From contig OZ022244.1 of NCBI GenBank assembly GCA_963978895.1, forward strand, positions 29,999,844-30,063,843: a stretch of 64,000 nt of DNA, read 5' to 3'. The position numbers and the translations under genes are program-made. This document shows positions 21,172-33,467 of this stretch, piece by piece. This DNA is from Erpobdella octoculata. Its lineage: Eukaryota; Annelida; Clitellata; Hirudinida; Erpobdellidae. The notes under the pieces are model-generated. The model was not told the DNA's origin, made no database searches, and saw only the letters and a list, made by a program, of their open reading frames with translations. Every line of letters starts with the position of its first letter. The stretch's first letter is position 1.

Positions 21172-21433
21172 AGACGTCCTTTCAGCAAAACCTTGAATGG
21201 GGGGGGGGGGGGGGGGGAGTAACTTGTTTTGAAGGCCCACCAATTTTTCAAAAAATAACACTTTTTCTGAAACCTTTTTTGCTTCTTTGCTTCTTGCTCC
21301 TAAAAAAATCTGATGACCGGGATGGGGGTACAATTTATATCTTTTGGGGGCCCAAAACTACTAAAGGGGCCCACTCAAAAGTCAGGAGGGTAATGGCCCC
21401 CCTTCCCCCCACTTTGACGTTCCTGAGAGACTC
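21172..21433. mobile_element. Short hAT element related to hAT 2
   Basis: Starts CAGAGACGTCCTTTCAGCAA (hAT 2 starts CAGGGACGTCATTTCAGCAA) and ends TGACGTTCCTG. The flanking 8-mers CAAGACTC and AGAGACTC match at the last six bases, fitting an old 8-bp duplication. It contains a G-run and about two units of GGGGCCCACT...AAAAGTCAGGAGG, the monomer of the hAT 2 minisatellite. Confidence 0.75.
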
Positions 21434-21889
21434 ACTCCAAACCAGTGTTTTTCTTCGAGGTTTATATTCGCTTCATTATTCAACGCTTGAGCGGCGCTTT
21501 CACTTAACGTTATTAGCTTCGTTTGGCCGAAACGAGCCGCGCTGAACAGCGGCTAGCCGTTTTGTAAGAATTCTTTGAAGTGACAATTCTCGCTAGACGA
21601 AGATGTACTTTTTCTCTCCCCCCCGCATAATTTCCCGAAGCTATAAATCTTTGACACTCAAATTAGATTACTTTTAGACTATCATCAGCGATATCTTCGG
21701 TCACCGTCACATTCTAAATTGCAGGTAGACATTTTAAAACGTACTACAGCCTGGCAGCAGTAGTAGTCGTTAGAAGATGGAGATAATACCAATATACTGC
21801 TAAATTACAACTAAACAACACGTCTCGAGTTATTATTAATATAAAACGAGTTTTGGTTTTTAAAAATAGAATGAAATGATTTTTTTACC

Positions 21890-22096
21890 AATGCTTTTAT
21901 TAACTCGTCGGCTCTGTTTCTCTGTCTGTTTCTCTGTCTGTTTCTCTGTCTGTTTCTCTGTCTGTTTCAAATCTTGCAATCAATTTTTGAGTCACTTCCT
22001 GATGATAGATTTTTTTCAAATTTTGCATACATGCTCAAGATAGAAGACAATGCAATATTCAATTATTAGTTTTACAATAAGTCAATTAATTTAGTT
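21890..22096 (+). repeat. Interspersed repeat R2, copy 1
   Basis: ACCAATGCTTTTATTAACTC, a TCTGTTTCTCTG 12-bp tandem, then CAAATCTTGCAATCAATTTT through ATACATGCT to GTCAATTAATTTAG. Repeated almost exactly at 22340-22533 and, diverged, at 52385-52520. Confidence 0.8.
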
Positions 22097-22192
22097 AATT
22101 TTCTTGAGGATTTTATCGAGGGGTTTCTTGAGGGTTTTCTTGAGGGTTTTCTTGAGGGTTTTCTTGAGGGTTTTCTTGAGGGTTTTCTTGAC
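22097..22192 (+). repeat. 12-bp tandem repeat
   Basis: About seven units of GTTTTCTTGAGG. Confidence 0.85.
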
Positions 22193-22339
22193 CACAAAAC
22201 GCTAACCGACTGGCAGACTATTTTACCAAGTTAACACGAACCACACTCACTGACCGCGATTCTCAAGCGTGTACGAAATTTTCATGAAAATAGTTGAGAT
22301 ATTTAAATTCGATGCTTTTTGATGATATTTTTATTATTA

Positions 22340-22533
22340 TTACCAATGCTTTTATTAACTCGTCGTCTCTGTTTCTCTGTCTGTCTGTTTGTTTCTCTGT
22401 CTGTTTCAAATCTTGCAATCAATTTTTGAGTCACTTCCTGATGATAGATTTTTTCAAATTTTGCATACATGCTTAAAATAGAAGACAATGCAATATTCAA
22501 TTATTAGTTTTACAATAAGTCAATTAATTTAGA
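22340..22533 (+). repeat. Interspersed repeat R2, copy 2
   Basis: Direct repeat of 21890-22096 with a shorter CTGTTTCTCTGT tract. Confidence 0.8.
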
Positions 22534-22919
22534 TAATTTTAATTAATTTCGATATTTCGATATAATTAAGATATTTCGACTTTAACATAAAATAAAAGAG
22601 TAATATAAGAAAAAATTGATTGCAAAATTTGTGTTTTAATTACATATAAGAGCATTGGTTTTAAAAATTCGTTTTTAATTTACTTGTTATCAGTGAAAAT
22701 TTGAAATTAAACGTACATTATTTGCATGTATAGTTTAGTATTCAATTAAATGAAGGATCATTACTTTTGTGATTTTTTTATCGACATAAAATACATTTTA
22801 ATTTTTTCGCAACATAAATTTAAAGTTACGGCATTAATTTATTTATTTTGTGCTCCAATTTGGTTTCTGTTTCCCTCTCTTTTTTCTTTTCTCTCTCTCT
22901 CCTCTTTCTATCTTTCGTT

Positions 22920-23111
<192 letters not shown>

Positions 23112-23377
23112 TCTCTTTCTTCTCTCACTCTACTTTTCTTTCTATCTCTCTCAGGCTTTTTTACCACTATGTCTCTTGCAGGACTTAAATCGCCCAGCAT
23201 TTGATGTTTGATCAATTTTACAATCCTCCGCTCAATCGATTCGTGCAATTGGACTTTACTCATTTCCACGGACGATCAGGAGCCGTGATAATCCTATCGA
23301 TGTATCGACCACGTCAGTTATGGTTGATGGTATTAATCGGGGTGGTATAGAAATGTAGCAAGGATAGTTGCCGTTGA

Positions 23378-23502
23378 AGATGTCATCATCATCATCATCA
23401 TCATTACTATCAACACCGTCATTATCATAGTCGTCATCGTCGTCGTCATCGTCATCATCATCATCGTCGTCGTCGTCGTCGTCGTCATCATCATCACCAC
23501 CC
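23378..23502. repeat. (ATC/GTC)n microsatellite
   Basis: Interrupted trinucleotide array on the plus strand as CATCAT and GTCGTC. Confidence 0.9.
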
Positions 23503-23895
23503 TCGTAGTTTATTTCCTAACAACCACCAACTTCTAAATATTTTTCCAGTTGAAACCCCGAATGAAAAAATTTTTTGGCCTCAAAAACCTTATCTGAGAC
23601 ATTTAAATGTCTCCCACGTGATCCCAAGATCTTTCCCTGTTCACATGAAGCGGTGAAATAACTAACAGGAAAACCTTTATGTTTATATAACAATACAATC
23701 TCAAAACTTTCATGTATATCGTTTAATAACTTGTATAAGTCGTGACTATCTAAATCTACAAAATGTTAGCTAAAAGCAATGAGTTGCCAAGCGAAAGCGT
23801 AAAACTTTTCATCCAAGCTCCACACTTTGAGAATTGAGAACATTACCGATGGCAGAAAGCAATATCACTCGCCCATCAATCTGCGCAGTCTGCAC

Positions 23896-23910
23896 ACACA
23901 CACACGCACG

Positions 23911-23942
<32 letters not shown>

Positions 23943-24048
23943 CCCACATACCCACATACCCACACACACAAACACACAAACACACACACACATACACACA
24001 CAAACACACAAACACACACACAAACACACACACAAACACACACACACT
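23896..24048. repeat. (CA)n microsatellite
   Basis: Interrupted CA array with ACAAACAC and TACCCACA variants. Confidence 0.92.
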
Positions 24049-24239
24049 CCTATCGACGAGTTCTCTCATTTGTATGCAGATAATGCAGCAGTTAATGAAA
24101 CCAGTTAGCCGTGAAACGTCTGGACAACACGCCGACAGTTTCAATTCACTTGCTGGAACCCACAGGAGGGGGGGTCTTGTGAAATTAATTACAAATAGGT
24201 CTTGCTTTTTTTTTAGTAGGCAGACTTTTTCAGTGGTGG

Positions 24240-24545
24240 TGGTGGATACCTCTCCCCGGCCTACCCAGAGTGGCACGGCCCCAGCAAGCACTCATCGATC
24301 CATCATCCTTTCGGTCATTGAGACGCCCCCTCTCGCGGGCCGCGCCGTTTCTCCACTCCGTGGGTTCCCGTCTGCGCTCGTCTCTCCCCCCTCCATCCGC
24401 GTGGCGACCCGACGATAAAGTAAACATGACGGAGTTGCCGACAAAAACTGTTTGCATGAGCTGTAAATTAAGAGAAAACGCTTGGGTCAACAGCAATTAC
24501 TCTGCACTATTTGCCCCACTGGCGTTCACGTATGAGTGAAACAGC
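24240..24545 (+). other. GC-rich segment with a short open frame
   Basis: 24240-24420 is unusually GC-rich and CpG-containing for this window (GCGGGCCGCGCCG, CGTGGCGACCCGACG). It is followed by an ATG at 24426 and 37 codons (MTELPTKTVCMSCKLRENAW). Could be a promoter or first exon; no protein match is recognised and no strong splice donor is seen. Confidence 0.25.
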
Positions 24546-24673
24546 CAAGCAGAACAAGAGTCGAAGAAAATAACGGAGAAAGAGAGACACAAATAAATGT
24601 GTTGTAGTGAGAACGAGGACAAGAGAAAAAGAAAAAAAGAAAGAAAGAGAAAGATAGAGAAAGAAAAAGAAAG

Positions 24674-24675
<2 letters not shown>

Positions 24676-24737
<62 letters not shown>

Positions 24738-24738
24738 A
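24676..24738. repeat. (GA)n microsatellite
   Basis: About 30 GA units within a longer A/G-only tract from 24620. Confidence 0.93.
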
Positions 24739-24779
24739 GGGGGAGGAAGGGAGGGATGGAGATTAAAGAATTGAAGTAA

Positions 24780-26270
24780 AACTGAAGGAAAAGTTCAGTT
24801 CGGGCTCGTAAATTTTCCGGTGGAGTTCATTTTGTTTTATTTTGATTTACTCGAGAATCTGTGCGCGGTCGTGATGACGATGACGATGATGATGATGATG
24901 TAGTAGTAGTAGTAGTAGGTTGTTTACGGGCAGAGAAAAACAAGGTGACATTTGTTTGACGTGGCCGAAACTGAAAACGTCATCGTGTCACTAGATGTAT
25001 GGGCTAAAAATTTTCAAAGTCCTGGTTCTTATATCCATGCGTCAGGAACTCAGTCTAGTCTAGTTGACTTTCTTACGATTTGAGTGTTTTGATTGCAACT
25101 ATCCCATGGAGTTGAAGAAAACGGATTGATAGCAACGATCAGTCAAGTCATAGATGATTTATATATATACAAACTGCAGTAAATCATGTTCCGGTTTCAA
25201 AGGGAATAAATTTGTGACAGTAGTACACAGTTTATTTCTGTTTTGTCTTAAAAATCTTTTGATGAGAATGTTGATAAACATATCGGATCACCGTAATTTC
25301 AATTTCAACCCAAAACCTATTTTGGACGATTTTTTTTATAACATTTTAAAAGGACATTGAATATGCTACAACATGAAAGTACAAACAAATAACAGAAGAT
25401 AATAATACCGTTTGCTTCTAGTGGAGGCGCAGCAAAAACGTTTGGTGCCCGGGTACAAGGGACTAAATGGTGCCCGGGGGACAAGGTACTAAATGGCGCC
25501 TTCTTGATATCAGAATCGTAAATTTTTGTATTTTTTTTTCAAAAAGTTAGTTAAATTTTCTTCAAAAATGGTCGATGACCAATGAAAAGGGAATTGAACT
25601 TTTTTTTTCTGAAAATCTCCCTTATCATCAGTCGTCGGTTTAAATTGTTTATTTTATTGTAATTATTCATATAAATTTTACTTTGTGTATTCAATTTTTT
25701 AAAATCCATATTAACTTTTTTTCACACCCATCCCCCTTAACATAGCAACAGGGAACATCTATTTGTTTCCCTGCCTCACTCGCTAGGCTGGTTTCCACTA
25801 CCTGTGGCGTATCTTCATTAAGAGCATCAAAACATATCTATTGAGACAAAAGCCTTACTTAAGCTCCTTATAAACAAAACAAAGCAATTAACACAAACGT
25901 GATCGAATACTATTTAGATTTTTGATTATTATTTAGGTATTATGATTACTATTAAAGTGTTTTAATCGCTGTTTAGGTGTTTTGATCCCTCTATAGATAT
26001 TTTGATTACTGTTTAGGTGTCCTGATCACTATTTTTATCATTATTTTAGTGTTCTGTATCTAAATCTAAAGTTTAAATTTTGCAGCACAATTTTTCTTTG
26101 GGAATAAACAACTAAATGAAACCCAAAAATTAAAAAAAAAAGCTCTTCGACTGTGATTTCCTTTCCCCACCAGAGAAAGCCAAAGAAATGAGAGCGACTT
26201 TTACAATTTCCACAGTGGGTATTCTCATTATATGCAACATCATCTCGGATTCCTTGATTACCCGCTGTTG
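24780..26270. other. No gene seen
   Basis: AT-rich; contains a short (GAT)n/(TAG)n run at 24870-24918 and a two-to-three unit GC-rich repeat (GGTGCCCGGG) at 25440-25495. No coding signal recognised. Confidence 0.45.
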
Positions 26271-26320
26271 TCACGCTGTTGTCACGCTGTTGTCACGCTG
26301 TTGTCACGCTGTTGTCACGC
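26270..26320 (+). repeat. 11-bp tandem repeat
   Basis: About five units of GCTGTTGTCAC. Confidence 0.88.
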
Positions 26321-26465
26321 GTGACCTTATACGAAAAACCTTTATCTGAAAAAAACCTTTTTTTTCCTTTTAATTTTCCACAGACGTTTCTTGCGGCTTC
26401 ATTCAAGATTTTCTTTTTATTTTGTACATCTCGACACCGTTGTCATCATTCCACCTTTTTTTGCA

Positions 26466-26896
26466 TTGTATTCAGTATTCATTCATGTGTATATTGTAAC
26501 ACTGTATTCAGTATTCATTCATGTGTATATTGTAACACTGTATTCAGTATTCATTCATGTGCATTTTGTAACACTGTATTCAGTATTCATTCATGTGTAT
26601 ATTGTAACACTGTATTCACTATTCATTCATGTGTATTTTGTAACACTGTATTCAGTATTAATTCATGTGCATTTTGTAACACTGTATTCAGTATTCATTC
26701 ATGTGTATTTTGTAACCCTGTATTTAGTATTCATTCATGTGTATTTTGTAACACTGTATTCAGTATTCATTCATGTGTATTTTGTAACACTGTATTCAGT
26801 ATTCATTCATGTGTATTTTGTAACATTGTATTCAGTATTCATTCATGTGTATTTTGTAACACTGTATTCAGTGTTCATTCATGTGTATTTTGTAAA
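26466..26896 (+). repeat. 36-bp minisatellite
   Basis: Twelve units of CACTGTATTCAGTATTCATT followed by CATGTGTATTTTGTAA, highly similar. Because 36 is a multiple of three, two plus-strand frames stay open (CNTVFSIHSCVF and VTLYSVFIHVYF), giving apparent 171-224 codon proteins that I treat as artefacts. Confidence 0.93.
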
Positions 26897-26999
26897 AACT
26901 TTCTGAAGTTTTTCAGATTTTTTTCACAATTAGCTTTACCTAAGCCAACATAAAAATACTTTTCATACAATTGACTGAATATAAAAAAAAATACAAAGT

Positions 27000-27470
27000 T
27001 TAACACAAGAATATTTGCAATTGCAGCGATACAATTTTTTAGAATATTTCACCTCTAAAATGTAAACATTATAGATATCTAAATTATTATGAACATTTTA
27101 ATTACTACGGATGTTTGAATAATTATGGACGTTTTTAATTATTATGGTTATATGAATTATTTATGGATATTTTTATTATTATAGATATCTTGATGCACAG
27201 TCTACATTGACAAACCTATTAATCAACAATTATTAAAATAGCATTGTACTTAACATCCAGCCAATAAATACACAGAAACATAACCAGCCTTAAACGGCAT
27301 GGAGAATATTTAAATATTGAAACAGCAGGTATGCAAGTTGTTTAACATGCCCGACTTATTGCAACTAGAGTACAGCCCACATCCTAAGTTCGACTCAGAT
27401 TTTTCCCATCAATTCACGGTTTGGTAAGATGACTACCAAATTTACAATTAGAAGCATAAACGTATATAGA
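27000..27470. other. No gene seen
   Basis: AT-rich sequence with degenerate ATTATGGA-type motifs at 27080-27185. Confidence 0.4.
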
Positions 27471-27476
27471 ATTATA

Positions 27477-27832
27477 TACAGGCCCCGCCTGTGAATTTGC
27501 ACTAGGAAAAATGGCAGTCAGTCAGTCAGTCAGTCAGTCAGTCAGTCAGTCAGTCAGTCAGTCAGTCAGTCAGTCAGTCAGTCAGTCAGTCAGTCAGTCA
27601 GTCAGTCAGTCAGTCAGTCAGTCAGTCAGTCAGTCAGTCAGTCAGTCAGTCAGTCAGTCAGTCAGTCAGTCAGTCAGTCAGTCAGTCAGTCAGTCAGTCA
27701 GTCAGTCAGTCAGTCAGTCAGTCAGTCAGTCAGTCAGTCAGTCAGTCAGTCAGTCAGTCAGTCAGTCAGGACATGTTCTTTTATATATATAGATATACAG
27801 GCCCCGCCTGTGAATTTGCACTAGGAAAAATG
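27477..27832 (+). repeat. (GTCA)n array inside a duplicated repeat end
   Basis: 27515-27769 is about 64 uninterrupted GTCA units. It is bracketed by direct copies of a 39-bp sequence starting ACAGGCCCCGCCTGTGAATT (27479-27515 and 27796-27832). The 3' side GTCAGTCAGGACATGTTCTT plus a TATATAG tail recurs at 50535-50575 with only two GTCA units, so the array grew inside the 3' end of an interspersed repeat. Confidence 0.88.
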
Positions 27833-28574
27833 GCATAGCCGTGGAGCTTTCATAGGGACTACAAATCAATAAACCGTTAGCGCTAGAGAGCGTAGAATTT
27901 GGTTATAATAATTTTAAAAAGTGCCATTATTTAAATTTGTTTATGTTACATAATAAATTATAAATAATAATCAATAAAAAAGATACAGAGAAAGAAAGAG
28001 AGAGAGAGAGAGGATGAGAGAGAGAAACGTACTAATAAAAAAAAAAAAAAAAAAAACAGAACCAAAGAAGAACATTCTCGTGGAATAATGATGATTGAAG
28101 AAAGCAAACGCAAATGGAAACTTCAATCGCGCCAGACGATGTTGACATGGAATGGGAAAAAGAATAATAAAATAATTCGTTTTTTTCATTTGATTTATTT
28201 TCATCACGTGGCTTATTGCATATTTTTGTTCTGGAAAATTATTCAGTGTGGTTTTAGTTGATTTTTTTAAATTTGAATTATTTTCGTAGCAACTCTTTCA
28301 GATTCGTTGTTCATTCTTCAGACGGTACGCAGACTTGCATTTTCATCAGCGAGTGACAATTTTTAAATAAGCGGTAAAAACTCAGTAAATATTATCTTAA
28401 ATATTATATTATCTATTATCTATTGCATTTTTCAATAATGGACCGAGCAGTAAGATTGGCGTTGGTATTTCTGAAATGCGCTCGCGACGCTTGAAGGTGA
28501 AGCGGTTCACTTGTAGACCAAAAAAAAGTTCGATGGTTGAAAATCCTTCCGCGACTTTTTACAAACTTTTATTT

Positions 28575-28745
28575 ATGTTGCAATCTTTGTTTGTGTGTGT
28601 GTATGTGTGTGTGTGTGAGTGTGTCTTTCTCTGTACGCAAATCTTGCAAGTAAAATTTAATCAGCTTTTTGACTAGCTAGAAAGCTGAAACTTTCAGCAT
28701 AGCTTTATATTAGATGACAATACATGATTCAATTAAAAAAAAGTT
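28575..28745 (+). repeat. Interspersed repeat R3, copy 1
   Basis: A GTGTGT tract, then AAATCTTGCAAGTAAAATTT, CAGCTTTTTGACTAGC and TAGCTTTATATT, ending ATTCAATTAAAAAA. Second copy at 49745-49905; distant resemblance to R2. Confidence 0.75.
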
Positions 28746-28749
28746 TGTG

Positions 28750-29550
28750 TTGAAAAACTCGTTTTTTTTCTTTACTTGTTAAGCAAACTCCGTCGTATTT
28801 TTTGTATTTTATGTATAATGACCCCATCAGTGAGAAAGCACAAGTCGAAAACGACAAAAATAGTTCTAACCAGTAATTATTTAGGGGTATTATGGGTATT
28901 ATATTTGTGTTGGATAGTTGTTATATATATTATGGAGTATTATTTTTGTAGTACGTAATTGCTACTTCTTAAAGGGTATTAATCTTGTGGTGGTTTAAAT
29001 TTTTGATGAGGCGACTATTTTTTACGGAGTTATTTTAAATTCGGGGGCTTTTGGGTTTTTTATGTTTCAATTATGATTTTTTTTCTGTGATAAATTGTAG
29101 TTTCATAAGGTATACTGCGTTTGTTTGAATTTGAAGGAATTTACCTGATATGAAATTTATCAAAATTTGAACACTGAAAAAATAAAAATAAATATAACTA
29201 ATTCAACTGCTTGATTCAGCTTTAACGCTAAATGTTCGTTAAACCAAAGCAGAACGTTAGAGCGTGTTTTGTAATTTCGTATATTTTATACAAAAAAAAA
29301 AGTGGAATTATTTCATTCTTTACCCGACTTTAGTGGATTATTTAGTTTCAGAAATAATTTTAGTTTTAGTTTCGTTTTGAAACAGAAATTATTATTACAG
29401 TTAAAGTTCAAATTTTGAACTTCTAATCATTATAGTTTCAAGTTTCAATTTCAATTTCTGTTAATAAATAATAATAATTTGTGTTGTAGTTTTAATTTTA
29501 GTTTTTGCCCATTTATTTCAACCAAAAAAATTAATTTAAAAAATGAAAAA
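28750..29550. other. No gene seen
   Basis: AT-rich sequence without a supportable feature. Confidence 0.4.
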
Positions 29551-29554
29551 CACA

Positions 29555-29850
29555 CTTTTAAGACCGTGATAAAATTTTATAGCGACTTCATATCGTAAAG
29601 TATCACCCCCGGTGAATAGTTAGCAAAAGATGTTTATTGTTACTATGATGATGTAAGAATTTGTCGTCATTATCAATATGATTCTTTAATTAATTTTTTT
29701 TATAGTTTTTGTTTTTTAAATTTTATTTTTTGTTTAATTAAGCTATAATTTTTTTAAATGAGTGAGTTTTACAATGAACTTCTAAGCTTTCTAAACGTCC
29801 GCGGACATCCCATGGACAAGTGAAAGTTAATAAAAGCATGTGATAACTTC
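29555..29850 (+). repeat. Interspersed repeat R4, copy 1
   Basis: Shares with 44325-44610: TTTATAGCGACTTCATATCG (R4-2: CATAGCGACATCGTAGCG), CCCCGGTGAATAG, AAAAGATGTTT, TTGTCGTCATTATCA and GTCCGCGGACATCCCATGGA. Family unknown. Confidence 0.75.
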
Positions 29851-30216
29851 ATTTGTAATTCAGCTATTTTTTATTCAATTTAAAAAAATTGTCTTCCTAT
29901 ATTTGTTTTAACCTATTTATTCATACAGTTTCAAATAACTAGATTTGTCATTAAATAATATTTTTATTCATTTTTGAAAAATTCCCATTTTTAAGTTTAA
30001 AAAAAAATCTATTTCTTTGTTTTTCACTGAGTAAGCCCCATAAAATCAAATTCTTCCCACAGCTGATGCATGTAGGTTCAAGGCAAATGTTGAAATTAAC
30101 CAATAGGAAGACTGTTTAGTGGACACCACAAAAATCTCTAACACTTTGGTCAGCGCTATTTTAGATAGACGAAATACATTAATATATTGAGATAGCTGCG
30201 TCTGCATGTATACTGG

Positions 30217-30615
30217 CAGGACCGTCATTTCAGTATATTTTTGAGGTGGAGGAGGGGGGGTGAACATTAAAAAAATTTTCTGACGGGAGTGAGTTGGAGG
30301 TACATTTTTTGAAAACTTTCTAAAACTCTAAACACTTTTGACTCTGAAAATTATCTGATGATCGGGAAGGAAAAAGGAGTAATCTGAAGTACATTATCTT
30401 TTAAATTTTCAAAAACTTCTTTCTTATTTATTTTATATCGAAAATAATTTTTTCTCAAAATTTCTTGGGAAAGCAACTGATTTTATATGGCAATAGAAAA
30501 AATACATAAAGCAATATCTAGATGTCCATGTATTTTTTATATAAATACAAACTTTGTATTGGAGAGCGGAACGGGGGGTGGGGGCACGTTTTGCGGGCAC
30601 CCCCTTAAATCTGCC
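30217..30615. mobile_element. Possible hAT remnant
   Basis: Starts CAGGACCGTCATTTCAG, close to the hAT 2 left end, then a G-run, CTGATGATCGGGA, and ends in GGGGGCACGTTTTGCGGGCA with AAATCTGCCACTG. I could not find an 8-bp duplication, so limits are tentative. Confidence 0.35.
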
Positions 30616-30958
30616 ACTGTAGTATGTATGTTAACAAATTTTATATAGCAAGAAAATTGTTTTTGCTTTTTTAGTGCAGAAGAGAAAAAGTGGTTTTAAA
30701 AAAGTTTTCAAGTATTATTATTCAACTCTTTTTTTTTTAGCTATAATGTTATTTAAGATTTTAAATAATTTAATTTTATATGTTATTCAAATTTCGTCAA
30801 ATAAATCAGAAAATGTAAATCAGAGACGACAATTATATACACAAAATTTCAGCAAGATTGGATGATGGGAAGTGCTTTAAATTTTGATCACATTTTCCCA
30901 AACTGACAAACAGAGAAACAAGAAAGCGAAAGAGAGCTAAAAAACGTGGTAAAAAATC

Positions 30959-30960
<2 letters not shown>

Positions 30961-31045
<85 letters not shown>

Positions 31046-31394
31046 CCACCACCACCACCACCACCACCACCACCACCACCACCACCACCACCACCACCAC
31101 CACCACCACCACCACCACCACCACCACCACCACCACCACCACCACCACCACCACCACCACCACCACCACCACCACCACCACCACCACCACCACCACCACC
31201 ACCACCACCACCACCACCACCACCACCACCACCACCACCACCACCACCACCACCACCACCACCACCACCACCACCACCACCACCACCACCACCACCACCA
31301 CCACCACCACCACCACCACCACCACCACCACCACCACCACCACCACCACCACCACCACCACCACCACCACCACCACCACCACCACCATTACCAC

Positions 31395-31458
<64 letters not shown>
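30961..31458. repeat. Composite (ATC)28-(ACC)114-(ATC)21 microsatellite
   Basis: ATC units 30961-31044, ACC units 31045-31386, one ATT and two ACC, then ATC units to 31458. Encodes apparent poly-Thr, poly-Val, poly-Ile and poly-Met frames that I do not regard as genes. Confidence 0.95.
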
Positions 31459-31739
31459 GGGTGGATTTACAATAATTATAGTTTTAAATACTTTTGTTTC
31501 TATTTTTGGTTTTGCTTAAAGCAATGAATTTTCGTTTCTATTTAAGTTTTGTTTTGACCATCAATTTTAGTTTTAATTTCAGTCACCATTAATAAAAATT
31601 AATAAATATCGTTTTCATTTAAATTTCAATAATATTTCAACAATCCCGCTCACCAACCCCTTTGGCTCCTGATAAACTGTATCACCAAAATCATCAAATT
31701 AAAACATTTTTTTTTTCATTTCGAATATTTTCTTAATCC

Positions 31740-31990
31740 TCGTTTAACCTTGTGTACCTGCCACGTTCTTTCTTTTTTTCTCTTTTTTGCTCTTTTCATT
31801 ATCTTTTTCTATATCTCCCTCATAATTTTTTTATTTCTCTCATTTGGTTTTCTACTTCTCTCTCTCTCGCTTTCTCCTTATTTTTTTCTCTCTCCCGTTC
31901 ATTTGGTGCCAAATTTGTCTCTCTCTAGCTAACTCTCTTTTTTCTCTTCCTCTCTAAAACTATTCTTTCCGGCAAAGTATTTCCAGAAAG
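31740..31990. repeat. Pyrimidine-rich tract
   Basis: C/T-rich low-complexity sequence with short TCTCTC runs. Confidence 0.7.
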
Positions 31991-32091
31991 TTTGCTCAAC
32001 TTGACTTTCGGCTTCTTCTTATTTTCCTCAACCTCGTGTATTAATCAGTTCTCTCGGCGTTGTCAGTCAATCACCGACGTGACCAGCAAAC

Positions 32092-32168
32092 GTGTGAAAT
32101 GTGACTACAGCCCCTTATAGCACGTGACCACAGCCCCCTCTAACACGTGACCACAGCCAGCCCCGTAT
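32092..32168 (+). repeat. 23-bp repeat with CACGTG cores
   Basis: Three units of GTGACCACAGCCCCCTCTAACAC type; unit junctions make CACGTGAC E-box motifs (32119-32126, 32142-32149). Confidence 0.75.
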
Positions 32169-32274
32169 ATCACCTAAGACTTTCTCGCCGGACCCTTCTG
32201 ACACACAAACACGGGTTCGTCGGGTTGGTTACAAATCGTACAGACTGACATCGAAACCGAAACCAACAAGCCAC

Positions 32275-32352
32275 AAGATATGTAAAGATGTACAGATATG
32301 TAAAGATGTACAGATATGTAAAGATGTACAAGATATGTAAAGATGTACAGAG
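32275..32352 (+). repeat. 18-bp tandem repeat
   Basis: About four units of ATATGTAAAGATGTACAG. Confidence 0.85.
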
Positions 32353-32525
32353 AAACGCAATCACGCTTGGACGCGTACTCACACGCATACGAGAGAACAG
32401 AGAGACGCATGTCCATACGCACGGACGGATATAGACACACAGACAACAAACACTTGTATAACTTTAAATTTGTCAAGCTCTTTAAAAATAGCGTAGACCA
32501 AAAATTAACGGCTTAATTTTCACTG

Positions 32526-32579
32526 ATGACGGTGACAATAACAATGATGATGATGATGATGCTGACGATGATGGTGATA

Positions 32580-32617
<38 letters not shown>

Positions 32618-32700
32618 AATAATGAGGATGAGGATGATGATGATGATGATGATGATGGTAATGATGATAAGAGCGATGCTTATGATGATGATGAGGAGGA
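32526..32700. repeat. (GAT)n microsatellite
   Basis: Interrupted GAT array on the plus strand. Confidence 0.9.
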
Positions 32701-32971
32701 CATTACCAATCCCTGTAGAACAAAATGGCAGCTTTAGCGCCCGTCGAACGTAAAAGTCTTCGAAAGTGTTTCTTAAAAACTGCTCAACTGGATTTACAAG
32801 CAATAAAAAAAATCGGTGGCAGAAGAAGAAGAAGAAGGTGTTGAAAAGTTGGAAAGTTGGAATACGATACCGCTGACCAATTATTATTAATAAAAGTAAC
32901 GTAATTCAACGTACTTTATTGGGCTCAGGTGCCGTTAAACTTCATCAGCTGAATCGTTAAATTTATAAATG

Positions 32972-33014
32972 AGATGACGACGAGGACGATGATGATGACG
33001 ATGATGATGACGAC

Positions 33015-33062
<48 letters not shown>

Positions 33063-33120
33063 GATGAAGATGAAGATGATGATGATGGTGGTGGTGATGA
33101 TGATGATGATGATGATGTTG
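32972..33120. repeat. (GAT)n microsatellite
   Basis: Interrupted GAT/GAC array with GAA and GGT variants. Confidence 0.9.
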
Positions 33121-33227
33121 TTATTGATAGTGATACTAATAATTATAACAAGATCACTTGGCTAGTATATACCATGAAAAATTAAGAAATTATTATTGTC
33201 AAAAAATAGTAGTGGTGACGAAGATAT

Positions 33228-33302
33228 AAAGACAAAAAGAGAAAATGAAAGAAAAAAGAGAGAAAGAAAAAAATAGAAAGAGAAAGAAAGAAAGAAAGAA
33301 AC

Positions 33303-33338
<36 letters not shown>

Positions 33339-33354
33339 AAGAGAGAGAGAAAGT
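33228..33354. repeat. Purine tract with (GA)n
   Basis: A/G-only for most of its length with GAAA and GA runs. Confidence 0.88.
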
Positions 33355-33467
33355 GCAGACTTCCACCAAGTAACCTATCTGCACACAAGCGTTGTACATC
33401 ATTTTCAGCTCAGCAGTTTCATCACTTGAGGGATGAACCAACCGCATGATGACTGAGATGCTTATGT

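Noticed and set aside
26466..26896. Repeat protein with 12-residue units
   Set aside because: Two overlapping frames are equally open and there is no domain, signal or splice support.
27515..27769. CRISPR-like or coding SVSQ repeat
   Set aside because: Pure GTCA microsatellite with no spacers, in eukaryotic DNA.
30888..31527. Poly-Val/Met and poly-Thr/Ile frames of about 190 codons
   Set aside because: Direct translation of the ATC/ACC microsatellite; open on both strands, which is expected for the repeat.
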